Part shown: positions 6,763-14,948 of the stretch, in pieces
How positions within the stretch are numbered: position 1 is the first letter of the stretch
How the letters are laid out: the number at the start of each line of letters is the position of its first letter
DNA from: JBHELB01 sp041859045
GTDB taxonomy: Bacteria > Hydrogenedentota > Hydrogenedentia > Hydrogenedentales > SLHB01
Length of the DNA: 30,047 nucleotides
Reading direction: 5' to 3'
Assembly: GCA_041859045.1 (NCBI GenBank)
Contig: JBHELB010000042.1
Span: 1-30,047 of the forward strand
Program-made: the position numbers and the translations under genes
The notes under the pieces: generated by a model
Told to the model about the DNA's origin: nothing
Database searches by the model: none
The model's input: the letters and a program-made list of their open reading frames with translations, nothing else

Positions 6763-8937
6763 ATGCTTGCCCTGCTTTGCTTTGCCGCCTGTGCGCTGGC
6801 GGCGTCACCCGAGGAAGCCCCCGTGGAAACGTCGGAACGTCCGGTTCATCTGAATCACCTGATCCAGGAAACGAGTCCCTACCTGTTGCAGCACGCCCAT
6901 AACCCGGTGGAGTGGTATCCCTGGGGGGAGGAGGCGCTGGCCAAGGCGAAGGCGGAGGACAAGCCGATCTTCTTGTCCATTGGCTACTCCGCATGCCACT
7001 GGTGTCACGTCATGGCGCACGAGTCCTTCGAGAGCGAGGGGATCGCGGCGATCATGAACGAGCACTTCGTGAATGTGAAGGTGGATCGGGAAGAGCGGCC
7101 GGACCTCGACGAGATCTACATGGCCGCGACGGTGGCCATGAGCGGCAGCGGCGGCTGGCCGATGAGCGTGTGGCTGACGCCGGACCTCAAGCCCTTCTAC
7201 TGCGGCACGTATTTCCCGCCGGAGGATCGCTTTGGCCGGCCCGGGTTCCCGCGGGTGTTGGAGGGCATCGCCATTGCCTGGAACACGCGGCGCGAGGATG
7301 TGCTGAAGAATGCCGAGGGCTTGACCGCGCACATCACCCAGCAGATGACCGCGACGGGTCCCGCGCCGCAGGCACCGACGGCGGCGTTGATGGAGAACGC
7401 GTACGCGCAGCTGACGCGCACCTTTGACGCGGAAGAAGGTGGCTGGGGCAACGCGCCCAAGTTCCCGAACAGCGGTGCGATCCTCTTGTTGCTGCGCGCG
7501 TATCACCGGAACGGCGACGCGAAGCTATTGCACATGGCGACCCACACACTGGACAAGATGGCGCGCGGCGGGATGTATGACCAGTTGGGCGGCGGCTTTC
7601 ACCGGTACTCGGTGGATGGGGAATGGCTGGTGCCGCATTTTGAGAAGATGCTGTACGACAATGCCCAACTGGCAGTGGCCTATCTGGAGGCGTATCAGGC
7701 GACCGGCAATGTCTTCTACCGTCAGGTCGTCATCGAGACGCTCGATTACTTGTTGCGGGATCTGCGCGATGCGGGTGGTGGCTTCCACAGCGCGGAGGAC
7801 GCCGATAGCGAGGGGGAAGAGGGGAAGTTCTACGTCTGGACCGCGCTGGAGATCGAGTCAGTGTTGGGGGCGGACGCGGCGGCGGTGTTCAATCATTATT
7901 ACGCCATTCAATATAAGGGGAACTTTGAGTCCCACGAGCCGTACCACGCGGGCCAGAATATCCCGCATGTGACGGGCGATGTCGCCGCCACCGCGGCGAC
8001 CCTGGGCAGCACGCCGGAGGCCGTGGTGGAATCCTTGGCGGCATCCCGCGCGGCCTTGTTCGCGCACCGCGCCAAGCGGGTCCGGCCGCATCTCGACGAC
8101 AAAGTGTTGACCTCCTGGAATGCGCTGGCGATCAGCGCTTTTGCGCAGGCGGGCGCAGTGCTCGCCGAGCGGCGTTTCCGGGACGCGGCGGTGGAGGCGG
8201 GACGTTTCCTGCTGCAGCACATGGAGCGCGATGGCCTGATCCTGCGCGCCCACCGCGAGGGGCACAGTCGGCTGCCGGGCTATCTCGACGACTACGCCTT
8301 TACCGCGAATGCGTTTGTGGATCTGTACGAGGCGACGGGCGATGCCGCGTGGATACGGCATGCACGCCGCCTGGCCGATGGCATGATGCAGCGCTTTTGG
8401 GACGAGGCCGGGGGCACCTTCTTCTTTACGGGCGAAGACCACACGAATTTGATTGTGCGCACCAAGCCCACCTACGACGGCGCCGAGCCCTCGGGCAATT
8501 CCATCGCCGCGATGGCGCTACTTCGACTGGGCGCACTGACCGACAATGCGGTCTACCGGGCGCGCGCCCAGCGCGTGGTAGAGGCCGCGCACGCGCAACT
8601 GGACCAGGCGCCGCAGGGTTTCCTGCGTATGCTCGCAGCCGCGCAGTGGCTGCTCGCACCGCCGGTCGAGGTCGCGTTTGTGGGCGGCAGGGGCGAGGCG
8701 CTGGACGCGTTGCGGAAGGTGCTGTACAGCGTGTACCTGCCGAATCGCGTCGTGGCGATTGCGGATCCGGCGGCGCCGGACTTCGCGGAGGCGGCTGCGC
8801 TATCGCCGCTGTTAGCGGACCGCACGGCGCTGGACGGAAAGCCCACCGCCTATGTCTGCCGGAACTTCGCGTGCGACCGGCCCACCCCGGATCCGGCGGT
8901 CTTGCGCGAACAACTTCTTCGCGCCACGCAGCCCTGA
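6763..8937 (+). CDS. DUF255 (YyaL/SPATA20-like) thioredoxin-domain protein, apparently exported
   Basis: About 724 residues. An N-terminal thioredoxin-like DUF255 domain has the family opening NHLIQETSPYLLQHAHNPV, EWYPWGEEAL and the active-site-like SACHWCHVM (Cys78, Cys81), then GGWPMSVWLTPDLKPFYCGT. It is followed by a long alpha/alpha toroid resembling glycoside hydrolases (GGMYDQLGGGFHRYSVD, HFEKMLYDNAQLA, FHSAEDADSEGEEGKFYVWT, DDKVLTSWNALAI, LPGYLDDYAF). Length and motifs match the family, whose biochemical role is unresolved. The unusual part is an N-terminal MLALLCFAACALAAS segment that looks like a cleavable signal or lipoprotein-like leader, whereas many family members begin directly at the NHL motif. 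The start at 6763 has AGGA eight bases upstream; ATG 6754 and GTG 6661 are in-frame alternatives. TATGAT at 6727-6732 could be a -10 but lacks a matching -35. Confidence 0.93.
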   Translation: MLALLCFAACALAASPEEAPVETSERPVHLNHLIQETSPYLLQHAHNPVEWYPWGEEALAKAKAEDKPIFLSIGYSACHWCHVMAHESFESEGIAAIMNEHFVNVKVDREERPDLDEIYMAATVAMSGSGGWPMSVWLTPDLKPFYCGTYFPPEDRFGRPGFPRVLEGIAIAWNTRREDVLKNAEGLTAHITQQMTATGPAPQAPTAALMENAYAQLTRTFDAEEGGWGNAPKFPNSGAILLLLRAYHRNGDAKLLHMATHTLDKMARGGMYDQLGGGFHRYSVDGEWLVPHFEKMLYDNAQLAVAYLEAYQATGNVFYRQVVIETLDYLLRDLRDAGGGFHSAEDADSEGEEGKFYVWTALEIESVLGADAAAVFNHYYAIQYKGNFESHEPYHAGQNIPHVTGDVAATAATLGSTPEAVVESLAASRAALFAHRAKRVRPHLDDKVLTSWNALAISAFAQAGAVLAERRFRDAAVEAGRFLLQHMERDGLILRAHREGHSRLPGYLDDYAFTANAFVDLYEATGDAAWIRHARRLADGMMQRFWDEAGGTFFFTGEDHTNLIVRTKPTYDGAEPSGNSIAAMALLRLGALTDNAVYRARAQRVVEAAHAQLDQAPQGFLRMLAAAQWLLAPPVEVAFVGGRGEALDALRKVLYSVYLPNRVVAIADPAAPDFAEAAALSPLLADRTALDGKPTAYVCRNFACDRPTPDPAVLREQLLRATQP

Positions 8938-8956
8938 GTTTCGCATGGAAGAAGAA

Positions 8957-8983
8957 ACAGCCCGGCCAGGTTGGCCGGGCTGT
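8957..8983. terminator. Strong terminator hairpin between convergent genes
   Basis: A perfect 12-bp stem, ACAGCCCGGCCA (8957-8968) with TGGCCGGGCTGT (8972-8983), has a 3-base loop. On the minus strand it is followed by TTCTTCTTCC, fitting termination of the aldolase gene; on the plus strand it lies 19 bases past the DUF255 gene and is followed by CTTC. Confidence 0.8.
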
Positions 8984-9006
8984 CTTCAGCAATTCAGACG
9001 GGGCTA

Positions 9007-10047
9007 CTACGCGTTGTAGAACTTCTTCATGTCTTCGAGCGTCAGCGGCGCGTAATCCTTCGCGTGGCCCGCGCTGCCAAAGGCGAGCATGCGCGCCTTG
9101 ACCACTTCCTTCATCGCGTCGCGCGCGGGGACAAGCCAGTCGCGCGGGTCGAACTTGGTGGGGTCGGTCATGAACAGCTTGCGGACCGCGCCGGTCATGG
9201 CGAGGCGGCTGTCGGTGTCGACGTTGATCTTGCGGACGCCGTGCTTGATGCCGTCCTGAATCTGCTCGACCGAGATGCCGAAGGTGCCGGGCATCTTGCC
9301 GCCGAACTGATTGATGATGTCGACCAGTTCCTTCGGCACCGAACTCGAACCGTGCATCACCATGTGGCAATTCGGCATGCGCTTGTGGATTTCGTGGATG
9401 CGCTCCATCGCCAACGCCGGAGGCAGAATCTCACCCGTCTTCGGGTCCTTGCGGCCCGACTTATACGCGCCGTGACTCGTGCCGATGGCCACCGCCAACG
9501 CGTCCAGGCCCGTCGCCGCGACGAATTCCTCGGCCTGCGCCGGGTCGGTCAGGTGCTCGTTGACCTGGTCATCCGACAGGCCTGCGCCATGACCGTCTTC
9601 GATACCGCCCAGCACACCCAGCTCGCCTTCAACCGTCACGCCCAACGGGTGCGCCAGCGCGACAACCTTCTTCGTGATCGCCACGTTCTGCTCGTAGCTG
9701 TTCGGGGTCTTGCCGTCTTCCGCCAGCGACCCGTCGATCATCACCGACGTAAAACCGAGATTGATGGCTTCCATGCAGGTCTCGACGCTGTTGCCGTGGT
9801 CGAGGTGCATCGCGACGGGAATCTGCGGAAACTCCTCCGCGGCGGCTTCCATCAGTTTCTTGAGATAGATCATCTTGCTGTATTTCAGCGCGCCACGGCT
9901 GGCCTGGATGATCACCGGGCTATTGGTGTCGTTGGCGGCCTGCATGATGGCCTGAATCTGTTCCATGTTGTTGACGTTGAACGCGCCAACGCCGTAGCCG
10001 CCCTTCGCGGCCTCATCCAAGATCTGACGCATGGGTACGAGTGGCAT
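9007..10047 (-). CDS. fba: Fructose-bisphosphate aldolase, class II
   Basis: Cytosolic zinc-dependent aldolase of 346 residues that interconverts fructose 1,6-bisphosphate with dihydroxyacetone phosphate and glyceraldehyde 3-phosphate in glycolysis and gluconeogenesis. Visible landmarks are YGVGAFNVNN at the start, AMHLDHGNS (catalytic Asp83 and zinc ligand His84), VEGELGVLGG (Glu142 region), AIGTSHGAYK (His192, zinc), MVMHGSSSVP (His232, zinc) and KINVDTDSRLA, the phosphate-binding NxDTD segment. The length and SHGAYKSGRKDPKTGEILPP insert suit the CbbA-like class IIB subgroup rather than E. coli FbaA. The start at 10047 has GGAGA eight bases upstream. It is monocistronic: its own promoter lies at 10125-10153 and a terminator at 8957-8983. 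The leader carries a GC-rich palindrome (GCCGGCGCCGGC) just before the ribosome site. Confidence 0.97.
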   Translation of the reverse strand: MPLVPMRQILDEAAKGGYGVGAFNVNNMEQIQAIMQAANDTNSPVIIQASRGALKYSKMIYLKKLMEAAAEEFPQIPVAMHLDHGNSVETCMEAINLGFTSVMIDGSLAEDGKTPNSYEQNVAITKKVVALAHPLGVTVEGELGVLGGIEDGHGAGLSDDQVNEHLTDPAQAEEFVAATGLDALAVAIGTSHGAYKSGRKDPKTGEILPPALAMERIHEIHKRMPNCHMVMHGSSSVPKELVDIINQFGGKMPGTFGISVEQIQDGIKHGVRKINVDTDSRLAMTGAVRKLFMTDPTKFDPRDWLVPARDAMKEVVKARMLAFGSAGHAKDYAPLTLEDMKKFYNA

Positions 10048-10124
10048 TGTAGACTTCTCCTGCGTTACCGCCGTTGCCGGCGCCGGCCTTTCCGGCCCAA
10101 TTCAGGCGGCAAACAAACCCCAAA

Positions 10125-10153
10125 AGTATATCAGGTGGCTCAAGGCCACGCAA
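10125..10153 (-). promoter_or_regulatory. Promoter of the aldolase gene
   Basis: On the minus strand TTGCGT (10148-10153) and TATACT (10125-10130) are 17 bases apart, and the -10 is preceded by TGA, giving an extended -10 (TGATATACT) that would compensate for the weak -35. The predicted leader is about 70 bases. Confidence 0.55.
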
Positions 10154-10213
10154 ATTGCCCAAAGACGGCTGTCAGGACGGAAAATCGGATAAGACGGAGG
10201 GCGAGAAAAGCAA

Positions 10214-10252
10214 TTCCGGGGAACCCATTGAGTCGCAATGAGTTCCCCGGAA
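10214..10252 (-). terminator. Intrinsic terminator of the cysK-metY operon
   Basis: TTCCGGGGAAC (10214-10224) pairs with GTTCCCCGGAA (10242-10252); inside it CATTG and CAATG extend the stem with one mismatch, leaving loop AGTCG. On the minus strand the stem is followed by TTGCTTTTCTC. It starts 8 bases past the metY stop. Confidence 0.8.
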
Positions 10253-10259
10253 AGTGGAT

Positions 10260-11555
10260 TTACTTCGTCGCCTGCGCGAGGGCTTGTTCGAAGTCCGCGA
10301 TGATGTCGCGGATGTCTTCGATACCGGTCGAGACGCGGATCAGATTCGGCTTGACGCCCGCGGCGCGCTGTTCTTCTTCACTGAGCTGCTGGTGCGTGGT
10401 CGAGGCCGGGTGGATCACCAGCGTTTTCGCGTCGAGCACGTTGGCGAGGTGCGAGGCGAGTTTGACGCTGTCAATGAACTTGACCGCCGCCTCTTTCCCG
10501 CCCTTGATGCCGAACACGAGGAGCGCGCCCTGGCCGTCGGGCAGGTACTGCTGCGCACGCTCATAGTCGCGGTGACTCTTGAGTCCCGGGTAGTTCACCC
10601 ACTCCACCGCCGGATGCGCCTCGAGGTACTGGGCAAGTTTGAGCGCGTTCTCGCAATGCCGCGGCACGCGCAGGTGCAGCGTCTCCAGGCCCTGCAGCAG
10701 CAGGAATGCGTTGAACGGCGATAGGCACGGGCCCATGTCGCGCAGCAGCGTGACCCGCGCCTTGAGAATATACGAGATGTTGCCGATCGGCTTGAACGCC
10801 TCGTAGAACTTCATGCCGTGGTAGCTCTCGTTCGGCTCGGTGAGCTCGGGGAACTTCCCGTTGTTCCAGTCGAACGTGCCGCCGTCGACGATCACGCCGC
10901 CGATGGACGTGCCGTGTCCGCCGATGACCTTCGTCGCGCTGTGAACGACGATGTCCGCGCCGTGCTCGATCGGACGGAACAGCATCGGCGAGGTGACCGT
11001 GTTGTCCACGATCAGCGGAATGCCGTGATCGTGCGCGACTTTCGCGATCGCCTTGAAATCGACCACGTCATTCGCCGGATTGCCGATGGACTCGACATAG
11101 AGAAAGCGCGTGTTCGCATCGATCTTCTCGGCAAAGTTCTTGGGATCCGCCGCGGACACAAAGCGCGCTTCGATGCCGAGGTCCTTGAACGTATGCGCGA
11201 ACAGATTGTAGGTGCCGCCGTAGAGCGTCTGCGACGACACGAAGTTCTGCCCGGTCTTGGTGATATTCAGGACGGCCAGCGTAATCGCGGCCGATCCGGA
11301 AGACGTGGCAAGCGCGGCCACACCGCCTTCGAGCGCGGCCAGGCGCTTCTCGAACACATCCACCGTGGGGTTCATAATGCGCGAATAGATGTTGCCGAAC
11401 TCTTGCAGCGCGAACAGCCGCGCCGCATGGTCCGAGTCTTTGAAGACATACGACGTCGTTTGATAGATGGGTACCGCGCGCGAGCCGGTGGTGGGGTCAG
11501 GTTCCTGTCCCGCGTGCAGGGCCAGCGTGCCAAGGTGTTGTGAACGTTCCGCCAT
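10260..11555 (-). CDS. metY: O-acetylhomoserine sulfhydrylase (aminocarboxypropyltransferase)
   Basis: A 431-residue PLP enzyme of the Cys/Met metabolism family (gamma-family transsulfuration fold), expected to convert O-acetyl-L-homoserine plus sulfide to homocysteine in the cytosol. The family opening TLALHAGQEPDPTTGSRAVP and YQTTSYVFKDSDHAA are of the MetY type. SSGSAA and YGGTYNLF bind the cofactor phosphate, VDNT holds the Asp (184) that pairs with the pyridine nitrogen and HSATKVIGGHG holds the Schiff-base Lys209. The length and the insert around NGKFPELTEPNESYHG separate it from cystathionine gamma-synthases. The start at 11555 follows GGAGG seven bases upstream; the frame extends 18 codons more without support. 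It sits 64 bases downstream of cysK on the same strand with no clear promoter between, so the two likely form a sulfide-assimilation operon ended by the hairpin at 10214-10252. Confidence 0.95.
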   Translation of the reverse strand: MAERSQHLGTLALHAGQEPDPTTGSRAVPIYQTTSYVFKDSDHAARLFALQEFGNIYSRIMNPTVDVFEKRLAALEGGVAALATSSGSAAITLAVLNITKTGQNFVSSQTLYGGTYNLFAHTFKDLGIEARFVSAADPKNFAEKIDANTRFLYVESIGNPANDVVDFKAIAKVAHDHGIPLIVDNTVTSPMLFRPIEHGADIVVHSATKVIGGHGTSIGGVIVDGGTFDWNNGKFPELTEPNESYHGMKFYEAFKPIGNISYILKARVTLLRDMGPCLSPFNAFLLLQGLETLHLRVPRHCENALKLAQYLEAHPAVEWVNYPGLKSHRDYERAQQYLPDGQGALLVFGIKGGKEAAVKFIDSVKLASHLANVLDAKTLVIHPASTTHQQLSEEEQRAAGVKPNLIRVSTGIEDIRDIIADFEQALAQATK

Positions 11556-11619
11556 GGTATTGCCTCCGTGTTGGTGCGTTGCCGCCGTTACGTGTGTGTC
11601 ACATGCCACAAGAATATGC

Positions 11620-12543
11620 CTACGCGAACAGCGTGGTCGATAGATAACGTTCCCCCGAGTCCGGAAGAATGGCTACGATGTTCTTGCCATCAAATTCCTC
11701 GCGTGCGGCAAGCCGCCGGGCCGCCGCCAGCGCCGCGCCACTACTGATGCCGCTCAAGAGACCTTCCTCGCGTGCCAAGCGCCGCGTCATTTCGAAGGCC
11801 TCGTCGTCGCTCACGGTCTCCACGCGATCCACCAGGCTCCGATCCAATACGTCGGGCACAAACCCTGCCCCAATCCCCTGAATACGGTGGGAGCCCCCGC
11901 GTCCGCCCGAAAGCACCGCCGAACCGGCCGGTTCGACCGCCACGATCGTGACCGCGCGGCCCTTTTCCTTTTTCAGATAGCGGGCGACACCTGTCAGCGT
12001 GCCGCCGGTGCCGACGCCGATCACCACGGCATCGACTTCGCCCTGGAGGTCGTCCCAGATTTCCGGGCCGGTCGTGCGAAAATGCGCCTCCGGATTGGCC
12101 GGATTTGTGAATTGATTGGGCAAGAAATACGCCGGATTCTCCCGACATATCCGCTGCGCTTCTTCGATGGCGCCCGGCATGCCCTGATCCGCTGGCGTCA
12201 ACACCAGTTTCGCCCCGAACGCCTGCAACAACTGCCGGCGCTCTTGGCTCATCGATTCCGGCATCGTGATGACCAACTTATACCCGCGCGCCGCCGCCAC
12301 AAACGCCAACGCGATCCCCGTATTGCCGGAGGTCGGCTCGACAATCGTGCCGCCCGGACGCAGCATGCCACGCTCTTCCGCGTCCCACACCATCCACGCG
12401 CCGATACGGCATTTTACGGAATAGCCTGGGTTGCGTCCCTCTATTTTTGCAGAGATGCGCCCGCCCAGCCCACGGCCCAGGCGGCTGATCCGCACCAGGG
12501 GCGTCTTGCCAATAGTCAATGAGTTGTCGTCGAATACCGCCAT
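11620..12543 (-). CDS. cysK: Cysteine synthase (O-acetylserine sulfhydrylase)
   Basis: A 307-residue fold-type II PLP enzyme that makes L-cysteine from O-acetylserine and sulfide. IGKTPLVRISRL begins the protein. NPGYSVKCR carries the PLP Lys (44) in the P-x-x-SVK context; TSGNTGIALA binds the substrate carboxylate; GVGTGGTLTGVARYL holds the cofactor phosphate; and EGLLSGISSGAALAAA is close to the C-terminus. The final ILPDSGERYLSTTLF is typical of CysK. CysK and CysM are hard to tell apart here, and the length and C-terminus favour CysK. Two ATGs lie six bases apart: the one at 12543 has AAGGAG seven bases upstream, while 12549 overlaps that site, so 12543 is preferred. It is the first gene of an operon with metY, driven by the promoter at 12605-12632. 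Confidence 0.95.
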   Translation of the reverse strand: MAVFDDNSLTIGKTPLVRISRLGRGLGGRISAKIEGRNPGYSVKCRIGAWMVWDAEERGMLRPGGTIVEPTSGNTGIALAFVAAARGYKLVITMPESMSQERRQLLQAFGAKLVLTPADQGMPGAIEEAQRICRENPAYFLPNQFTNPANPEAHFRTTGPEIWDDLQGEVDAVVIGVGTGGTLTGVARYLKKEKGRAVTIVAVEPAGSAVLSGGRGGSHRIQGIGAGFVPDVLDRSLVDRVETVSDDEAFEMTRRLAREEGLLSGISSGAALAAARRLAAREEFDGKNIVAILPDSGERYLSTTLFA

Positions 12544-12601
12544 TGCCATACTCCTTCGGCTTGCTCGCTGTGCCGTAATTTCATGGTGAGCAAGGATTTT
12601 G

Positions 12602-12637
12602 GATACTATACAAAACAAATAGGGATTGTCAAGTATC
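12602..12637 (-). promoter_or_regulatory. cysK-metY promoter flanked by an inverted repeat
   Basis: On the minus strand TTGACA (12627-12632, perfect) and TATAGT (12605-12610) are 16 bases apart. The inverted pair GATACT (12602-12607) and AGTATC (12632-12637) overlaps the outer edges of the -10 and -35 elements and is offset by 30 bases, about three helical turns, so it may be an operator. Which regulator would bind is not visible. Confidence 0.7.
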
Positions 12638-12751
12638 TGTAGGGCAAGGATCGGAGCGAGCGCTTCCGGAAGCTGCTAAAAATGGGACACTTGAGCGTGC
12701 TGTCACAGCGAGGAGTGCGAGCGCGGGGCAAATGACGTCCTCGAGGGTGCT

Positions 12752-12780
12752 TTGACTCGTATCTTGCGCTACACTACAAT
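12752..12780 (+). promoter_or_regulatory. Promoter of the HDOD/GGDEF signalling operon
   Basis: TTGACT (12752-12757) and TACAAT (12775-12780) are exactly 17 bases apart. The start of transcription would be near 12787, giving a short leader of about 17 bases to the GTG at 12804, with the ribosome site AGGAGG at 12791-12796. Confidence 0.7.
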
Positions 12781-12803
12781 GATTCCCATCAGGAGGGCGG
12801 GCT

Positions 12804-13121
12804 GTGTTTTTAGTGAGCATTTCAAGCGTCCAGCCGGGGCAAGTGATCGCGAAGGCGGTGACCTCGTCCAGTGGGGCCGTATTGTGTCCCCCGGGGTTTC
12901 GGCTGACGGAGAGCGCGATCGAGCGGCTGCGCAATGCGGGAATAGATGCACTGGTCGTGGAGGGCGGCGAAAGCAGCGGTCCGACATTGGAGGAGCGGCT
13001 GGGCGAACTTCAGCAGCGCTTCCAGAAAGTCGATGATCCCATCATGCTTCAGTTGCGCGCGACGATCGAGAAGCGGCTCCGTTTTTTTTACTTGGACCAA
13101 GGACAATCGCCGGACGCCTGA
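12804..13121 (+). CDS. Small protein resembling the N-terminal leader domain of HD-GYP/HDOD regulators
   Basis: A 105-residue soluble protein that starts at GTG with a perfect AGGAGG seven bases upstream. The first 55 residues, VQPGQVIAKAVTSSSGAVLCP followed by GFRLTESAIERLRNAGI and ALVVEG, match the short beta-rich segment (V-x-P-G-x-x-L-A ... G-x-x-L-x-x-x-G-x-x-L-T ... I-x-x-L-x-x-x-G-I) often found fused ahead of HD-GYP domains. Here it is a separate gene, with a helical second half (TLEERLGELQQRFQKV, MLQLRATIEKRLRFFY). It is first in an operon, 30 bases ahead of the HDOD gene, and I infer it works with that protein. No catalytic motif is visible. Confidence 0.85.
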   Translation: MFLVSISSVQPGQVIAKAVTSSSGAVLCPPGFRLTESAIERLRNAGIDALVVEGGESSGPTLEERLGELQQRFQKVDDPIMLQLRATIEKRLRFFYLDQGQSPDA

Positions 13122-13151
13122 GTGGCGGCGTGTGCGGCGTGAGGGGGATTT

Positions 13152-13997
13152 GTGGAGTCGATGGAAGAAGAACTGCAACGGGAGGTGCGCGAACTCGCTA
13201 ACCTGCCGACGTTACCGGGCGTACTGCGCAAGGTGACGAGCATGGTCGAGGACAAGAAATCGAGCGCGTCGGATATGGCCGACATCATTTCTTCTGACCA
13301 GGTGCTGAGTTCAAAGGTTCTCCGGTTGGTGAATTCACCGGTATACGGTTTTCCGGGTCGAATTTCCTCGATCACCCATGCGGTGGTGTTGCTGGGGTTC
13401 AACGTGGTGAAGGGCCTCGTGCTGAGCACGGCGGTCTTCGACACGATGGGCAAGCACGGCAAAGGCCTCTGGGAGCACAGTCTGGGCTGCGCGGTGATCA
13501 GCCGCCGCATCGCCAAAGCGCTGAACATGCCGGACAGCGAAGAGGTGATGATCGCCGGGTTACTGCATGATATCGGCAAGGTGGCATTGCGCTATATGCG
13601 GCCGCGCGACTACGCGCTGGCGATAGAATGCGCCAAGCGCGACCAGGTTCATGTGGTATTGGCGGAGAAAGAGGTGTTTGGGGTGCACCACATGCGCGTC
13701 GCCAGTTGGCTGACCGAACAGTGGCATTTCCCCGCGCGTTTGGCCGAGCCGTTGCAGTATCACCACACGCCGGGCCGCGCGAATGCGGGCCGCGACGTGA
13801 CAAATGTCGTGCACTTGGCGGATATTCTGGCGCGCGGCATGGGATACGGGTTCCCCGGCGACAACGCGATGCCCCCGCTGGACCACGAAGCGTATCAGTC
13901 GTTGCGTCTTTCGTTCGATCAAATCGATCAAATTCTTGAAGAGTCCGAGATGGAGTACAAGGCCGGCAGCGATGTCTTCGCCGCCGAAGGGGAATAG
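13152..13997 (+). CDS. HDOD domain signalling protein
   Basis: A 281-residue cytosolic protein with an HDOD (HD-related output) domain over most of its length. LANLPTLPGVLRKV opens the domain, followed by DIISSDQVLSSKVLRLVNSP (residues about 44-63) and SSITHAVVLLGFNVVKGLVL. LWEHSLGCA has His109, IAGLLHDIGK has His139-Asp140 and VVHLADILARG has a later Asp, so the metal-site pattern of true HD phosphohydrolases appears retained; many HDOD proteins have lost it. HDOD proteins usually act as regulatory partners in bacterial signalling, motility and cyclic-nucleotide circuits. GTG 13152 is taken as start, preceded by GAGGGGGA; ATG 13161 is an alternative. The stop codon at 13995-13997 lies in the ribosome site of the next gene, 9 bases away, so the two are co-expressed. 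Confidence 0.93.
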   Translation: MESMEEELQREVRELANLPTLPGVLRKVTSMVEDKKSSASDMADIISSDQVLSSKVLRLVNSPVYGFPGRISSITHAVVLLGFNVVKGLVLSTAVFDTMGKHGKGLWEHSLGCAVISRRIAKALNMPDSEEVMIAGLLHDIGKVALRYMRPRDYALAIECAKRDQVHVVLAEKEVFGVHHMRVASWLTEQWHFPARLAEPLQYHHTPGRANAGRDVTNVVHLADILARGMGYGFPGDNAMPPLDHEAYQSLRLSFDQIDQILEESEMEYKAGSDVFAAEGE

Positions 13998-14006
13998 GAC
14001 GATTTT

Positions 14007-14942
14007 GTGGAACAACTGACCCCAAGCGTGTTGTTGGTCGCGCCGGACAGAGCCGAAGAAGAGCGCATGACGGCGGAACTGAAATCGTTTGATCTAACGA
14101 TCCGCAGTACGACGGACGGCCCCACCGCGTTGGAGATGTTCTACATCGAACCCCCTCGTTGCTTGGTGCTGTATCACGGCATGACGATGCCCGGCGGCCG
14201 TTCCATCCTCGATGAGATCAAATCGGATAATGTCTATGGGCACTTGCCCGTCGTCTTGGTGGTGTCGGAGCCCGAACGCGACGCGATGTTGGACTGGGCG
14301 GCGATTCCTGCGGATGACTACGTAGTGCAGCCGTATCCTGCGGCTGAACTGTACTCACGAATCCGTATGTGCTTGGCGCGCGCGTCGCGTGACGTGAATG
14401 CCAATCCGCTGACGGGCTTGCCGGGAAACCTCACCATTCACCGCGAGGCGGAACGCAGGCTCGCGTCGGGAAAACCGTTCTGTCTCGCCTACCTGGACGT
14501 CGATCACTTCAAAGCGTTCAACGATCGATACGGGTTTGCGCGAGGCGATGAAGTGCTGCGAATGACGGCCCGAGTGCTGGTGAACGCGATTCGGTCCATC
14601 GACGCGGAAGGCAGCTATGTCGGGCATATCGGCGGAGACGATTTCGTGTTTATGACGCCTCCGGGCTCGATGCAAACGGTCTGCAAACGAGTGCTTGAGG
14701 ATTTCGACCGCATTGTGCCGAATTTCTACGACGAAGAAGACCGGACTCGGGGACACATCGAATCCGTGGACCGGCAGGGGAATCCTTCCTCTTTCCCGTT
14801 GATGGGCTGCTCGATCGGCGTCATCGACACGAGCGCGACCACGGTTTCGCACATCGCCGATCTTTTCTCGCGCGTGTCCGAAGTGAAGTCGTTCACCAAG
14901 CGGATTCCGGGGTCCAGCTTCATCATCGATCGTCGCAAGTAA
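14007..14942 (+). CDS. Diguanylate-cyclase-type protein with a degenerate receiver domain
   Basis: A 311-residue protein: receiver-like domain (about 6-125) then GGDEF domain (about 130-305). In the receiver the Asp that normally takes phosphate is absent (CLVLYHGMTMPGG, with His57 where LLD would sit), the acidic pocket is reduced (LLVAPDRAEE) and the conserved Lys before Pro is Gln (DDYVVQPY), so it is unlikely to be a phosphorylation switch. The second domain opens with NPLTGLPGN, has YLDVDHFKAFND (metal Asp and substrate contacts) and the signature HIGGDDF (209-213), a variant of GGDEF that may or may not be active. RSID at 196-199 could be an RxxD inhibitory site, though it lies further upstream than usual. 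The start is GTG with TAGGA seven bases before. It is last in the three-gene operon, and partner control by the HDOD protein is an inference. Confidence 0.93.
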   Translation: MEQLTPSVLLVAPDRAEEERMTAELKSFDLTIRSTTDGPTALEMFYIEPPRCLVLYHGMTMPGGRSILDEIKSDNVYGHLPVVLVVSEPERDAMLDWAAIPADDYVVQPYPAAELYSRIRMCLARASRDVNANPLTGLPGNLTIHREAERRLASGKPFCLAYLDVDHFKAFNDRYGFARGDEVLRMTARVLVNAIRSIDAEGSYVGHIGGDDFVFMTPPGSMQTVCKRVLEDFDRIVPNFYDEEDRTRGHIESVDRQGNPSSFPLMGCSIGVIDTSATTVSHIADLFSRVSEVKSFTKRIPGSSFIIDRRK

Positions 14943-14948
14943 CCCCGA

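Noticed and set aside
8971..10566. Plus-strand 531-codon frame opposite the aldolase gene and the end of metY
   Set aside because: It crosses two genes and two terminators on the other strand and has no ribosome site or domain.
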